Shown here: piece after piece, positions 1 through 11,225 of the stretch
Numbering within the stretch: the stretch's first letter is position 1
How the letters are laid out: every line of letters starts with the position of its first letter
DNA from: Fragilaria crotonensis
Taxonomy: Eukaryota; Bacillariophyta; Fragilariophyceae; Fragilariales; Fragilariaceae
Assembly (NCBI GenBank): GCA_022925895.1
Contig: JAKSYS010000004.1
Span: 338,768-402,767, forward strand
Direction: 5' to 3'
Length of the DNA stretch: 64,000 nucleotides
Notes under the pieces: generated by a model
Databases searched by the model: none
What the model was told of the DNA's origin: nothing
The model's input: only the letters and a program-made list of their open reading frames with translations
Translations under genes and position numbers: made by a program

Positions 1-1043
1 TCTCATGAGGTGCACGATCTCATCGTCATTTTGATTTTGAGATTGTCGATTTGAAGCAAGATCATCGACTTCCACGTGGCATGTAAAAGCCATGTACTGA
101 TTCCGCCGTAGATTTCCACAGAAGCAAATCTGTCGTCAACGATGTTGGTTTGGACAGACAAGAATCTCATTGTCAAGCGTCCAAAACAACGTGTACGCGG
201 ATGATTTGCAGTCAAATAACATGTAGAATGTCTCACTTGACAATTATGTAGTCAATGTTTTCAATGTTGTTAATTGCAGAAAGATTGCAAAGGGCGTTTT
301 AGGGATGATAGCACAGTGATTTTGATGGGCAAAACCTCTTGTTGCGACGGTAACAAGTACTTGGAGGACTCCAGTACAAGTAATTCTAACGAGTTCGAGC
401 AAGAAAAAAATTTAACGTCTGATGTAAAAAAATCAATGCTTTCTACCTCTCCATATAAATACATAAGGTGAAAGGCGTTGATTGAAAGTTACACAAGAGC
501 AATTTTTTATATAAAATTGCGGCACATAACCAGTGATTGGTCCACCTCTCCAGAGGTCGAATGGTCTGTAGTGCGTCTGTCTCATGCTCTGAAATGCCAG
601 TTGGCGAAAAAATCTCCGGGATCGACAACACGTGTTTTAAAGCGCCATGCTGCAAGTACTGTACCGCCTGGCTGTAAAATTTACATAAAAGAACCCGGAG
701 TCGTAGCAGCATTCGAATTTCCAAGACTTCACAAGATGTCATGTTCAGTCGTGAGTTGGGGTTTTCACACGGCTGCTCGCATGGTCCCCTTGACAATAAA
801 TGATATCCTTGTCCCACGTACAGAGAATTAATGCCACTCCTACGACAGTCTGGGAATCATGTGAGACGAGTGCAAATACAGCACGATCCCGAGACTATGT
901 ACTCTCTCTAGAGTTGTCGAGAAGCCAAACATCACTTCAGTCCTACATTCCACAATACGCAAAGTACAAAGTACAGAATAGTTCTCGTATTCATCAACTC
1001 TCACCTCTCGCAGATATCACTGCGACTAAATCACCGTCAACAT
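1..1043. other. Upstream region without recognised gene
   Basis: Short overlapping open frames occur on both strands (the longest near 443-831), but none shows a motif, a clear start context or splice signals that I recognise. The last part before 1044 probably holds the promoter and 5' leader of the ATP-grasp gene. Confidence 0.4.
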
Positions 1044-2690
1044 ATGCCTCCATCAACTGCCATGGCCGCCACTTTGGAACCGCCTCCCGACACACAGAAT
1101 GCGCTTCACGATCATCGGGAGTTTGAGCCGTCATTGGATGACCATATTGCCCTTTTCGAGCTAATGGAAGATAGTTTCAATCACGCCTTTCAGGGCGACC
1201 CGTCATCCAACGCGTTGGCGGAGCTGATAAGCAAATATTCCCAAGCGTCACCCTTGCCGCTATTGTTATCACCAGCACCCTTGGAGATCCCAATCGATGA
1301 TGAAAAGGAAGTAGACGCAAACGTTTCAATGTCGATAAAACCGCCATTGTCTGACTCAGCATTGTCAAAACTTGACATCACGATAAAGGAATGGGATGGC
1401 ACGAAATTCTTCTCAGATTTTATCAAGGCAGGCATCGAATACAACAACAACAATCCTGACAAAACCATCATGCTCTTTGAGAGTCCCTCCTCGTCAGCAG
1501 TCAATACCAGCTTTCATAATTGTGGTACGTGCTTTTCACCATGGTTTTTGCTCGTGAATGCGCAGATAGGTACCCACGTCTGACCTCGCGTCTTGAACCT
1601 TCGTGAATATGCAGAGCAATTCAGATTCCACGATTACCCAGCCCCAAATGACTACAAGGTCAAGGCTGTGCTGGGTCCATGTCGATATTCCCTAATGAAT
1701 GGGTCTGCCTTGCCAGTCTTTTTGCGTGGTGGAGTTCCCCCACCTGGGTTGCTGGAACACTGGTCCAAGACTGTTCCTGGTTTTGTTTTGCCAACGTTCG
1801 TGTCGGAAATTTCTGACGATAACACGGTGTATGCGTATCTTCCAGTCGAGGGAATCAAGAATCATGTGAACGACCCCAACATCCATTATCACCTGGTGGG
1901 AAAGGACACGATTGGTCTCATGACTGAAAAGACCACCAAATGCTTTGCCGATACTCGGGAATACCGTCCCTGCGTCGTCAAGACGACACATTCGATGGGA
2001 GGCAGAGGCATCTTTGTCATTCGAAACGATGACGATGAGGCCAAAGTCGAGCAGTTCCTCGCCGAGGCGGGCAATCCCAGCTACCTCGTGACCGAGCTTG
2101 TGGAGATTGAGCGCAATGTGGCATGCCACTTCTTCATGCACCCCAATGGCAAGGACGTAACCTGGTTTGGTTCCAATGAGAACAAGCGATTGCCAGATGG
2201 AAGCTTCTGTTCCGATTCGTATTTGGACACAGCCGACCAGGAGAATCTCAAGAGAATGCAATTACCATTCGTGATGGACGTTGTTGAGTATTGCAAGTCC
2301 CTTGGATTCTGGGGATTCTGCGGAATTGATGTCTTGTTTGATTCCACTGGACGCGGATATCTGGTCGATGTCAACCCTCGCGTCACTGGTAGTTGCCCTG
2401 GACTCATGACGCTAGCACTGATGCGGGAAAATTTCGGTTACCAAGTCGCGCTCTTGCGTCGCAGTGGGAACATCAACTTTTACGGAACTCCCAAGGAGTT
2501 GTTCGAGCAAGTGGATGCTTACAATGCTGAACACATGGGAAGCAGTCGAGTTGTGATTCACAGCATGTATGAACCAGAAGAAGGTGGACGAGCCCTTTGC
2601 CGCATCAACATTGCTGTCTACGGCAATGACATGGACGAGTGTCGCACTGTCTTGAATCAATTTGCGAAACCTCCAAACGTTCCTTTGTAA
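1044..2690 (+). CDS. ATP-grasp domain protein, two exons
   Basis: ATP-grasp enzymes join an acid to an amine or thiol through an acyl-phosphate; the substrate here is not recognisable. Exons 1044-1524 and 1615-2690 are separated by a 90-nt phase-1 GT-AG intron (GTACGT to ATGCAG). An in-frame TGA at 1581 lies inside the intron, and splicing gives 518 residues. The C-terminal two thirds carry the fold: a nucleotide-binding lysine and glycine-rich loop near residues 278-295 (SMGGRGIFV), then the metal-binding strand and loop near 409-418 (VDVNPRVTGS). The first ~150 residues are acidic and unlike anything I recognise. The first ATG is used; a second ATG at 1062 has a better context (gccatggcc). 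No transit peptide is obvious. The family assignment is firm and the substrate unknown. Confidence 0.85.
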
Positions 2691-2971
2691 GAAGACTCCG
2701 CGTGGCATTTCCTGTGGTGATTAGAGATATTTAACGAATTTATACTGTTCGCGTTTATTCATTTCGATGATCAATTTCATCACTCATACGATTCATAAGG
2801 ACTCTCTCGTCATAAAAGTATGTCATGAGCAGAACGAATTGTGACCTGTGAACATCATCACTGTAAAGCGTAAGTTGTCCATATGTTCATATGAGATACA
2901 CTTTTTTTTTGAAGCAGTCAAAAATGAAACATCGGAATCAACCTTGATACATTTAGATCTTACCGGCGACC

Positions 2972-3020
2972 GGCACCTGGCACCTGGCACCTGGCACCTG
3001 GCACCTGGCACCTGGCACCT
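2972..3020. repeat. Heptamer minisatellite GGCACCT x7
   Basis: Seven perfect head-to-tail copies of the 7-mer GGCACCT lie 281 bp after the ATP-grasp stop codon. Open frames crossing it are by-products of the repeat. Confidence 0.95.
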
Positions 3021-3028
3021 GGCGCACT

Positions 3029-3090
3029 GGCCAGTGGCCAGTGGCCAGTGGCCAGTGGCCAGTGGCCAGTGGCCAGTGGCCAGTGGCCAG
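3029..3090. repeat. Heptamer minisatellite GGCCAGT x8
   Basis: Eight full copies and one partial copy of GGCCAGT start 8 bp after the GGCACCT array. The two units share a GGC core and the same 7-bp period, so one array may have evolved from the other by unit change and slippage. TGGCCA makes every unit locally self-complementary. Confidence 0.95.
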
Positions 3091-3797
3091 TTACGAATAC
3101 AATGTGACTCGACAAGTACGACATTCTACAGTACCTGTTACTGGAGTACTGGTACCTCGTACCCTACTGCGTCTTCTCTATGCCGCTATACGCCGTGTTG
3201 TAAGTTGTGATGTATTTGGGGTTTGCAGTTTGCACAATCCCCATATCTTGAGATCCAACACTACCAGTACTGTAATAGCCGTACTCCGTCAGATACCAAG
3301 AGCTCAGTGCTCACGAAACGGATTTTGGACTTTCACAGTACGCACGTCACCGGTTCTCGAAGTTGGAATCCTGACACCAACACGTCACCTAAATCCGAAC
3401 TCTGAATTTATTCGATTACGACGTAGACAGCTCGCGTGTTGTACTGGTACCTTGTACCGTAATAAGGTGCCTTTTTTGGTGTACGACTGCTATGTTCATA
3501 TGCGTTGTGAAAGGTCAATGGAGCAGAATGCATGCTTATACATACGTCACATATTTAGTTCGCTGAAGGTATAGCCACTACGAGTACGTTTGTATTTACA
3601 GTACATGTACATGTATGTGATGTGTGATGTCACTGTTGATTGCTTTGTGTCTCTCTCGATCAGGTCAGGCTGCCATCAAGAAAAGGAAAAAGATAAATGA
3701 GTCGAGTGCACAAGGATTCTGGACGAAGCGACTTGTCAGATTGAGGCACCAGCACACTACAGTATTCATTACCAATCGGAAGGGTCTGTAATACATC
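3091..3797. other. GTAC-rich intergenic region before NCA2-family gene
   Basis: No supported gene. The stretch is crowded with GTAC words (four in 3121-3180) and has a short ACATGTACATGT-like run near 3603. It probably contains the promoter and leader of the gene starting at 3798. Confidence 0.5.
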
Positions 3798-6700
3798 ATG
3801 GTAGCAACGCGTTTGAATGAAATCACATCCAAGGGCTTGGATTGGTACAATCAAAGCACCGATGCTGCTGTTGTGAACCGACCGACCCCGGGAGAATCTG
3901 CATCTGAATCTTCTGGGCCATCCAGTGTGAATGGCACTGGCAACAGGTGGGACTATGCATCCAATTCCATTAATCATGCGGCAGAACAGGCATATTCTAC
4001 ACTTTCGGGAGTTGTATCCTCCTTTTACACGGAGTGCGCTGCGGCTCCTCCTCCTCCTCCACAACCACCAGCTACTGTCTCGAATCAGGAGACTGCTCCT
4101 GAAACCCGACAATCGTTCACAGCAAAGACGAACAAGGCAACGTTCATGGCCATTCGTAAATATCCACACCTCATGTCATGGATGCTGAAGAATCCTTACA
4201 GCAGTGTCAGAGGGAGACATCATCAACCGTCATCCATGTCGGCAGTCAGATCACTCTTGACACTGGTCCCATTCGATAAGAACCAGGCGATCTACAGTCA
4301 TCAACGCATGGATCCGGAATCTTGTCTCGTACCAACTGATGCGCTGAACGATGCATTACAACCGCCAGAGCCGCAAGGCATTTCCATCGATGATACAACA
4401 ATCGAGACAAGGGCTCGTAGTACCACGGAAACACCAGATGTTGTTGGCATATGGAAATCAAGCAGGTCCATCGTTAAACAACAGCATTCACATGAAATTC
4501 CGTTGGACGTTTTTAGTAATAATAATAAATCGGCATCGAGTGCCGAGACGGCATCCCAATTGGCGGAGGGGGCGGTACGTGCGCTCCGAGATATCGCTCT
4601 GGAGGAAGGCATGGAACTCCATGGTGCCCTGAGACATTGGACTGATCGTTGGGAGAACCCATTCTTGTCCTGGTTGGAAGCCGGTCCATGGGGTACGTAA
4701 ATCATTGTATTTATGGGATTTTTACTCGTGTGAGCGCGGCTGGAACTTAACAATTTGATGACTGCTTTACCGACGCGAAAGTCGGGTGAAGAAGTGGTAG
4801 ATTTGCTCTGACACAATCGTTTTCTATATAGTTTGGTTTTCCAACGAGGGATACAGTCATCAGGAAGTGGGACGCAAGGTATCCCAGATTCAGGCGGTCT
4901 TGGCTCGTCGATGTTCGACGATTGGAGAGCTGCAACAGCATTTGCTTCGCGCCGGATGGCAGAGAGGGGTGGCCCAATGGGGTGTCCTCGGCGAAGGCGG
5001 ACAATGGGCTCAAGTGACTGGATGCGATGGTGCCATGGAGCGAGATTTATCACCACTGCCAGATACCACTGCATCAATTCGAGACAATGCCTATCTTCGT
5101 GGTCTGTCATCCGACTTTGACCAGTCTGCACTGAATCTCCCCGAAGTTTCAAACAACGACAATCTTCGCAGTCCAGGTATGCAACCTACCATTTCTAATT
5201 TAGGCGAACATGTCAAGGGTCATGATAATGAGAAAGAAACAAAATACTATGGCCACGGCAATGTATTCGTTAACAACACAGCGGACGGGACTATTTTTGC
5301 GGATGACTCTGCCTTGGCGGAATGGTCCATTGATGCAATTCTTTTGATTCGTAGCCAACTCTACAGGGCCGGAAACGGAAAGGTCGAATTACCATTTGCA
5401 GATAATTGGACTGAATATGACAAGTCGCCGAGTACAGGCGAGGATAGCATAATTTCGTCGGCATTGCTCGATAAAGATGAGGCACGGACGCTTCCCAGAT
5501 GGGCTGATCTTCGTACACAACAGGTTGAAGATGGAGGTGGACAAGGCATCGACGCCCCTCGAAAGAAAGTTGTCATTTCCAATCTCCCTCTTTTGGCCGC
5601 GGAAGTGTCCGAGTTATTGAATTCGATGGAGGAGATCATGGAAGTACAACGCGAGCGTCGGTTGAACAAGTTAAAACCTCCACAGTGGGCTCGGAGAAAT
5701 TGGTACATTACAACAATGACTGTGCCAGCAGTTGGTTACTTCTTGATCAAGGTGTTTCGCGATGGCTACGGTAGGATGCTTGCCAAGTTTATTGTGGAGC
5801 AAGTAGGATCGTTTGTGAAAGAGCATGTTACCGATCCCCTCGCATCCATGTAAGTCATGAAAAATCCTATTCTTCCACAGATGCTTCGTTTTTAAAAAAA
5901 TGCTCATCGTCGATTTAGCTATGTTGAATTGTTCAAGGGGCGCGAGAGTATAAGCGATCGAGAAGCAAGAATGGTGGCCATCTTCACTCTTAAGAAAATG
6001 ATTCGAAGCTGGTTAGATGAGACGTACCCGAACATGCCGGAAGCCGAACGTGAACGGCGTGCTGAAATTATGGATATCTCGTTGCTCGAGGAGAAGAAGG
6101 AGCAGAATATGAAGAGTCTCTATGAGATCAATAGCGTCATTCGAATGTCCTTTATTGAAATGCAATTTATCAAAAAGGTAAGTCGCGTCACGTACGAACG
6201 TCTACTAGGCCGATGTCGACTGGGCAAACTAACTTCATTTCAATCCACAGGAGCTGTTGAATGCACTTGTTGCAATCGATGACATGGTGCAAAGTAACGA
6301 GATCAACATGAATCTGGCTGCGGTTACACCCGCTGTGTTGCTGATCTACCTTGCTCAGCGGGGAGTCAAGTTCTTATTGTATGCGTTGCTCAAGATCGGG
6401 AAAAGTCGTGCTGAGACTTACTCGTCATTTCGACAGATCATTCTTGACATTGAGCGTCTGCTTGTCATGCGGCACAATCCTCCATCGTCACCTCAACCCA
6501 TCAGCTGGGGTGCCAAACCAGAGCGTTCACAAGAGAGTGTTGTTTCGAAGAACACGGGGCTGATACGTTAAGCGCTGACGACACTGGTATGCTCATGCTC
6601 CATATTCATGAGTGCCGTACAATTCTGTGGCTTGATCGCTCCCGCTTCTCAGCGGCGACTCTCCGAAATGTCGCTGAGGACCTAGCTGAGCTTGCAGGCG

Positions 6701-6910
6701 AACGAGGTATGTATCAGCTGCCGCATATCTCACAATCTCTAGTCACATTTGCAATCTTTCTCACTTCTGTTCTATTATTTTTCAGGAGCGGTCAGCGTCC
6801 AGCAACAACTTCTCATCGTCACGCGCATGGGTAGGACGTACCCTTTCTTGAAAGTTCTGAGTACTGGAACTCCTTTTCAACTAACGCGGGTTCATTCCCA
6901 AGTGGTGTAG
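3798..6910 (+). CDS. NCA2/DGS1-family mitochondrial membrane protein, five exons, one frame break
   Basis: NCA2 (yeast, ATP synthase expression) and DGS1 (plant mitochondrial outer membrane) share the C-terminal domain seen here. Exons are 3798-4692, 4832-5849, 5919-6177, 6251-6706 and 6786-6910, all with GT-AG introns of 69-139 nt. The signature lies in exon 4: a hydrophobic stretch after AIDDMVQSNEINMNLAAVTP (about residues 730-770), and in exon 5 RMGRTYPFL near the end. A first membrane segment is around 588-606 (TVPAVGYFLIKVF). The N-terminal half is low-complexity with a proline run. At 6556-6559 (GGGG) the frame changes: one extra G would give a continuous 917-residue protein, and without it a stop follows at 6569. 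Because exons on both sides remain conserved, I read this as a probable sequence error rather than a dead gene. Confidence 0.8.
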
Positions 6911-7555
6911 AGTGGGTAAATTTGAATTGCCCGGCTTGGTCAACTTTTTTCAGTCACTTCGAACAAGGTGGTGCTCGTTACATGAAGTAGTCAGTGCAAC
7001 GCGCATCCAAACACGGCGACGCGGTGCTAATGGCTCCAAGATAGGGGCTCGCGCGTAGGTGATTCAATGGTAGAGCATTACCTCCCCTTGTGAGAAGTCA
7101 CCGCCAATTGGATTTTCATTGGTATGTTGTTCCTGCATTTGAAATCCCCATGGCGTCAGTTAGGACCAAAATTCCCAACCGTTAACCCGTCAACGACGAG
7201 AACTGGTGCCGACTTTTCAAAGTCTATTGCAGCACCTATGCTATTACTTCGAGAATAGCAGTGAATGCTCGTCGTCGCCTAAGAATCGGCAGCAAGAGTA
7301 GAGATAAGAAACTTGCAGTGCAGTCCGATTTCCCTACTCGTAGTAACATACAGTGGATATAACGACTGTAGGTTTTCTGCCTACCGTACCGGTAGATAGT
7401 ACCCCTGCATACACGGTACAGGTGCATTGATCGGTTGAGATTAATCGCACAATGTCACTTCCAATCGGACAGTGAGGACGATGACCTATAACTGTGATGA
7501 ATCGAGGGACAGCTTTTCCTAGCTTCAGAAGCCACCTGTCACCGGTGATCATAGG
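6911..7555. other. Intergenic region between NCA2-family gene and ALG5
   Basis: No coding region supported. A tRNA-like D-arm occurs near 7060-7080 but no complete tRNA can be folded (see rejected items). Confidence 0.5.
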
Positions 7556-8554
7556 ATGTTCACTCTCCCGCATTTCCTTTACAGTGTTTCGTGTCTCTTC
7601 ATCTGTTCATTGGATGCCCCATCGTTCATTTCCGCATTTGTTCCAGTTTTTCCCTCAAGATATCGCCGGTCGCTACTGTTCACAGCTCATACAGCGACAG
7701 CAAACTACCACCCAGTCGATCTGACTGTCGTTATTCCTGCCTATAATGAAGTTGATCGGATCGGTGACACGCTTCAAAGCTACACAGATTACTTCAGAAC
7801 CAACGCATCACAATTACCCCTCAAACGACAATGCAAAATCCTAGTGGTCGACGATGGATCCCTCGACGCGACTGCCGAATTGGCTCGTACCTATCCAGGA
7901 GTCGAGTGTGTGTCCCTCCCTTCCAATCAAGGGAAGGGTGCTGCCGTGTCCCATGGCATCGTTCAGCTCAAACCAGGTGAATTGTGTTTGGTGGCAGATG
8001 CCGATGGCAGTGCCACCCTACAAGATCTGCCAGCCATGTTGATGCAGTTGGTGCAGACGATGGAGTCATCCACCACTGACACACAACCGCCCCTTAATTC
8101 CTCTTTCTGGTTGATGCCGGCCATTGTGGTCGGTCATCGAATCTCGACTGCTCGTGATGGTGGTGGCGATGAGTCGACAATGCGAGGATCATCTGCAGTA
8201 CCATCCATCCGGAGCATCCTCCGATGGGGGTTCCGTACTACGGTCCGGTGTTTCGCTGGAGATTTGCGAGTGCGTGATACGCAATGTGGTTTCAAGCTCA
8301 TGACTGTCACGGCCGGTCAATTGCTATACCGAAATTTGAATTTGCAAGGATGGACGCACGATGTGGAAGTCTTGTATCGAGCCAAAATGTTGGAGATTCC
8401 CGTGGCGGAACACGATATTCAATGGCAAGATAAGGAGGGATCCAAACTGATTGAGAGTCCAGGAGGGACGATTGGTGTCAGTATTACAATGTTGCTCGAA
8501 GTGTTGCTCATGAGGTTGGCCTATGAAACTGGGTCGTGGACAGTGCTACGATGA
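7556..8554 (+). CDS. ALG5: ALG5-type dolichyl-phosphate beta-glucosyltransferase
   Basis: Family GT2 enzyme that moves glucose from UDP-glucose to dolichyl phosphate on the cytosolic face of the ER, supplying Dol-P-Glc for the last steps of N-glycan precursor assembly. The intronless frame gives 332 residues, close to the usual ALG5 length. Motifs in order are a hydrophobic N-terminal membrane anchor (1-35), VVIPAYNE (nucleotide-sugar fold), VVDDGS, ADADGS (DXD-type metal site), the DTQCGFKL block typical of ALG5/DPM1-like enzymes, and WTHDVEVLYRA with a GSKL near the C-terminus. A ~50-residue insertion (about 165-220, serine- and threonine-rich) before the DTQCGFKL block is longer than I expect. 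The ATG at 7556 fits the anchor. DPM1 is the alternative, but the N-terminal membrane segment and GSKL block favour ALG5. Confidence 0.88.
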   Translation: MFTLPHFLYSVSCLFICSLDAPSFISAFVPVFPSRYRRSLLFTAHTATANYHPVDLTVVIPAYNEVDRIGDTLQSYTDYFRTNASQLPLKRQCKILVVDDGSLDATAELARTYPGVECVSLPSNQGKGAAVSHGIVQLKPGELCLVADADGSATLQDLPAMLMQLVQTMESSTTDTQPPLNSSFWLMPAIVVGHRISTARDGGGDESTMRGSSAVPSIRSILRWGFRTTVRCFAGDLRVRDTQCGFKLMTVTAGQLLYRNLNLQGWTHDVEVLYRAKMLEIPVAEHDIQWQDKEGSKLIESPGGTIGVSITMLLEVLLMRLAYETGSWTVLR

Positions 8555-9520
8555 GATTATGGTTTTGAGGGTTTGTACGTGCAGCTGTTGGTGAAAAAAG
8601 AACAATGAGCTGTCGACAATCGTTCGATGCGACAGCTCTCGATGGCGAGATGCGCCTATGGCTACGCAAAAGAATGTAACATAATCTAGCGCTGCGTCGG
8701 AGTGAAATTGTAGGTAGGAGGTCGCCTGTTCGAGTCATATTGTATACCTCATAACTCTGCCTCAACTGTTAGCTCTCAAGTATGGATTTCGTAGTGCTGT
8801 CGTAATTAAAAGTAATAAAAGGGTTTTGGGGTTGCCCACTAGGGGTTGGTCAAAGATTCGATCAAACCTTTCGGAAATCTCAGTTACGCAGTTTTGTTTG
8901 CAATCAGCAACACGCGGTCATCAGCTAAGCTTCATAGACTCACGTTCTGCCTCTGAACAAGAATGTGTGTTTGCGAATTTTCTAGCATTATAAACCCTTG
9001 CAAAAGTCGTTCTGTTGTCTTGTACTATTCCAGTGCACGTACAACTAACCATAGAAATCTAATGCGGTACTGGTACGGAGTATTCGCAGTACTGTACGGC
9101 TTCGGACGACTGCACCAGATGAAACTATGGCTATAATTATCTTTCGATGTGGTTTAGTAGCATACTGCTATACGGAGTACACACTCACAAAGTCGGACGG
9201 GTCACGGTGCTCGGGCAAACGCCCAACGTCGCGGTCGCCTTCGTCATCCATAGGCACATAGGCGCATGTGCCTGCGTTCATCGTGGCGACTCGGATCTCC
9301 GAGTACAACAAGTACCATACGCAGTAGGCAGTAGTACGCAGTACTCAAGTATTCCTCAACGGTGGTCCGTGACCAGCGCAGCGAGACTCCTTCGCATAAG
9401 CAGATTGCAGCGCAAGGGCCTACGGGTAGCAACAGTCAAGCTGTCTGTCAATTCCACATCTGACAAGCATACATTTTACTCGCAGTACTGCACATCGGTT
9501 GTAGTTGTAGTAGTGACACC
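8555..9520. other. GTAC-rich intergenic region
   Basis: No gene supported. GTAC and AGTACT words are dense at 9061-9340 (four GTAC in 9061-9120 alone). The downstream part should contain the promoter of the SNARE gene. Confidence 0.5.
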
Positions 9521-10742
9521 ATGGGCAAGTCCAAGGTTGACGATGAGCTAACTGAGCTTCTTACCAAGCTGTATACTATGCAGGAGGATGTTGGTGCCAA
9601 GCCCAAGACGTCAGATGAAGAGAAGAAGAACAAAGCGGAGAATGTAGCAGTCATGGGAACGGGACGGAAGGCCCAGGCCAAGGGATCTCGCTTTCTTGAA
9701 TTGCGATCCATGATTATTCAACGAATCAAGTTGATTCATCGAAAATTGTCAGAAGTCAAGGACTTGGAGAATGCTGGGTATGGAGGAGATAATCCTACTC
9801 AATTGATCAAATTGCAAGCGGAAACGCGCGAAGAGATTCGTCAAGCCAACGATGAATGGAAGGAGTTGGATGCCATTTACAAGAGGGAAGCGCGCAAGAA
9901 GCGATCCAAATTTACTCCGGAAGAACTGGAAACACAGGCCCAACTGGTGCAGCAGTTGTATGATCAGATTCAAAAGATTCGAGAGGCGCAATTGGCCGGC
10001 TTTGCTAGGGCTGGTCGACCGGATCACGATGCTGCCGCGTCTATTTTGGGAGGAATCAAACAATATGGTATGTACACGGCCATTGCTATCGAAGCCCAGC
10101 CTAGCCTAGAATATATGCAACTGCACGACATTCAAAATTACTCCAGGAATCTCACTTAGTGTACTCTCCGCTTTTGAAGCTCCTGGTGGTACTGGCAAGC
10201 AGGGTGGTGGCGCCTGGAATGCTGGAGGAGGCGGCGGCAGCGGCCCTGGTGCTTCCTTGACAGAAGGACAACGTGTCCAAATTCAGGAATTGGAGCAACG
10301 TGATGCTGATTTCGACCGACAGCTTGATGAGATTGGGGAAGGTATCGCCGACCTGGGTGAGATTGCAGCTCTGCAATCTGAAGAAGTAAAGCATCAAAGC
10401 TTGATGCTGGATCATTTGGAGTAAGTTGTCACGGTGCCTCTTAAAGTTTGGATATCATCTTGCTTGTGTTCTCGTTCTCAACTAACGCAATGCTCTCAAT
10501 CACACTCACACAGCTCCAAAGTTGATCGAATCAACGATCGAGTCACCAACGTGAACAGCCGCATGAAGGAGACTCTGGATCAAGTTGGGCGAAGCTCCGA
10601 TAAGTTGATTGTTGATATCATTTGTATTGTGTTGGCAATTGGTTTTGCTGCTGTCTTTACAACCTTTTGCAAAATAGAGAGTATAATATACTTGCCTCCA
10701 TCTCGCCGAGTCCTATTAATAGTACAAATGTTTTTCTTGTAA
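9521..10742 (+). CDS. SYP7-type Qc-SNARE, three exons
   Basis: Tail-anchored SNARE; SYP71-like proteins act in ER and endomembrane fusion. Exons 9521-10067, 10147-10420 and 10514-10742 are separated by GT-AG introns of 79 and 93 nt and sum to 349 codons. The N-terminal region (1-180) is helical and charged, followed by a glycine-rich linker (195-218). The SNARE heptads run ~236-300, with the zero-layer glutamine probably Q266 in KHQSLMLDHLDSKVD, which strongly resembles plant SYP71. A membrane anchor follows at about 306-325. After FCK (residue 327) the frame runs 22 residues more, odd for a tail anchor. One A fewer in the AAAA run at 10671-10674 would give a TAG directly after FCK, the usual end, so the tail may be a sequence error. 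Confidence 0.87.
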
Positions 10743-11225
10743 TTTTTTTACTCCTCATCACGATTATTACCATTATTCTGACAGCTACTATACGTGCATA
10801 TGAATACCAACTACCAACGGTTGTTGATCCACTTGTCGTTCTTGTCATGTCATTTTCCACCCCTGGACCTGTCGATGAAGACCTTACTCCACCAAAACCT
10901 TCAACCCTTGCTCTGTGGGAACACGCTCCAACACTCCACCCAAGGTGGTTGGTGATGGTCATGATCGTGGTGAATGTGGGCCCCATCACGGTCATTGTCA
11001 ACCGCTCCGTGGTCATTTTTCTCCTTTACGTTCTTATGTAATTTCATCAGGCTCGATGAGAGTTGTTGTGAAAATGCTTCGCACGTTTCTGTACATTTCG
11101 CTTGCAACCCTAACACCCAGTTGTTGTGGTATAACATCATGTCTCTACTTTAGAATATAGGGAAAAACTACGACTATAATAGGGTAGTATGTTCCACGAC
11201 TTCTTCCTCCCACTGACATGCTTTT
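10743..11225. other. Intergenic region between convergent genes
   Basis: Lies between the 3' ends of the SNARE gene (+) and the DUF2009-like gene (-). Only spurious open frames are seen, so it should hold both transcript ends. Confidence 0.5.

Noticed and set aside
1581-1583. In-frame stop suggesting a broken ATP-grasp gene
   Set aside because: It lies in a 90-nt GT-AG intron whose removal restores the frame.
2972-3090. CRISPR-like array
   Set aside because: Units are 7 bp, contiguous and without spacers; this is a minisatellite in a eukaryotic genome.
2848-3574. Open frames of 120 and 177 codons across the heptamer arrays
   Set aside because: A 7-bp perfect repeat without stops keeps all frames open; no conserved content outside it.
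7050-7180. Possible tRNA gene (GTGATTCAATGGTAGAGCAT resembles a D-arm)
   Set aside because: No pairing anticodon stem and no proper T-arm; the later TTTGAAATCCCC is not in pairing distance.
8700-8750. Possible tRNA 3' half (TGTTCGAGTC looks like a B box)
   Set aside because: The five bases on each side of the loop do not pair and no D-arm or anticodon arm lies upstream.
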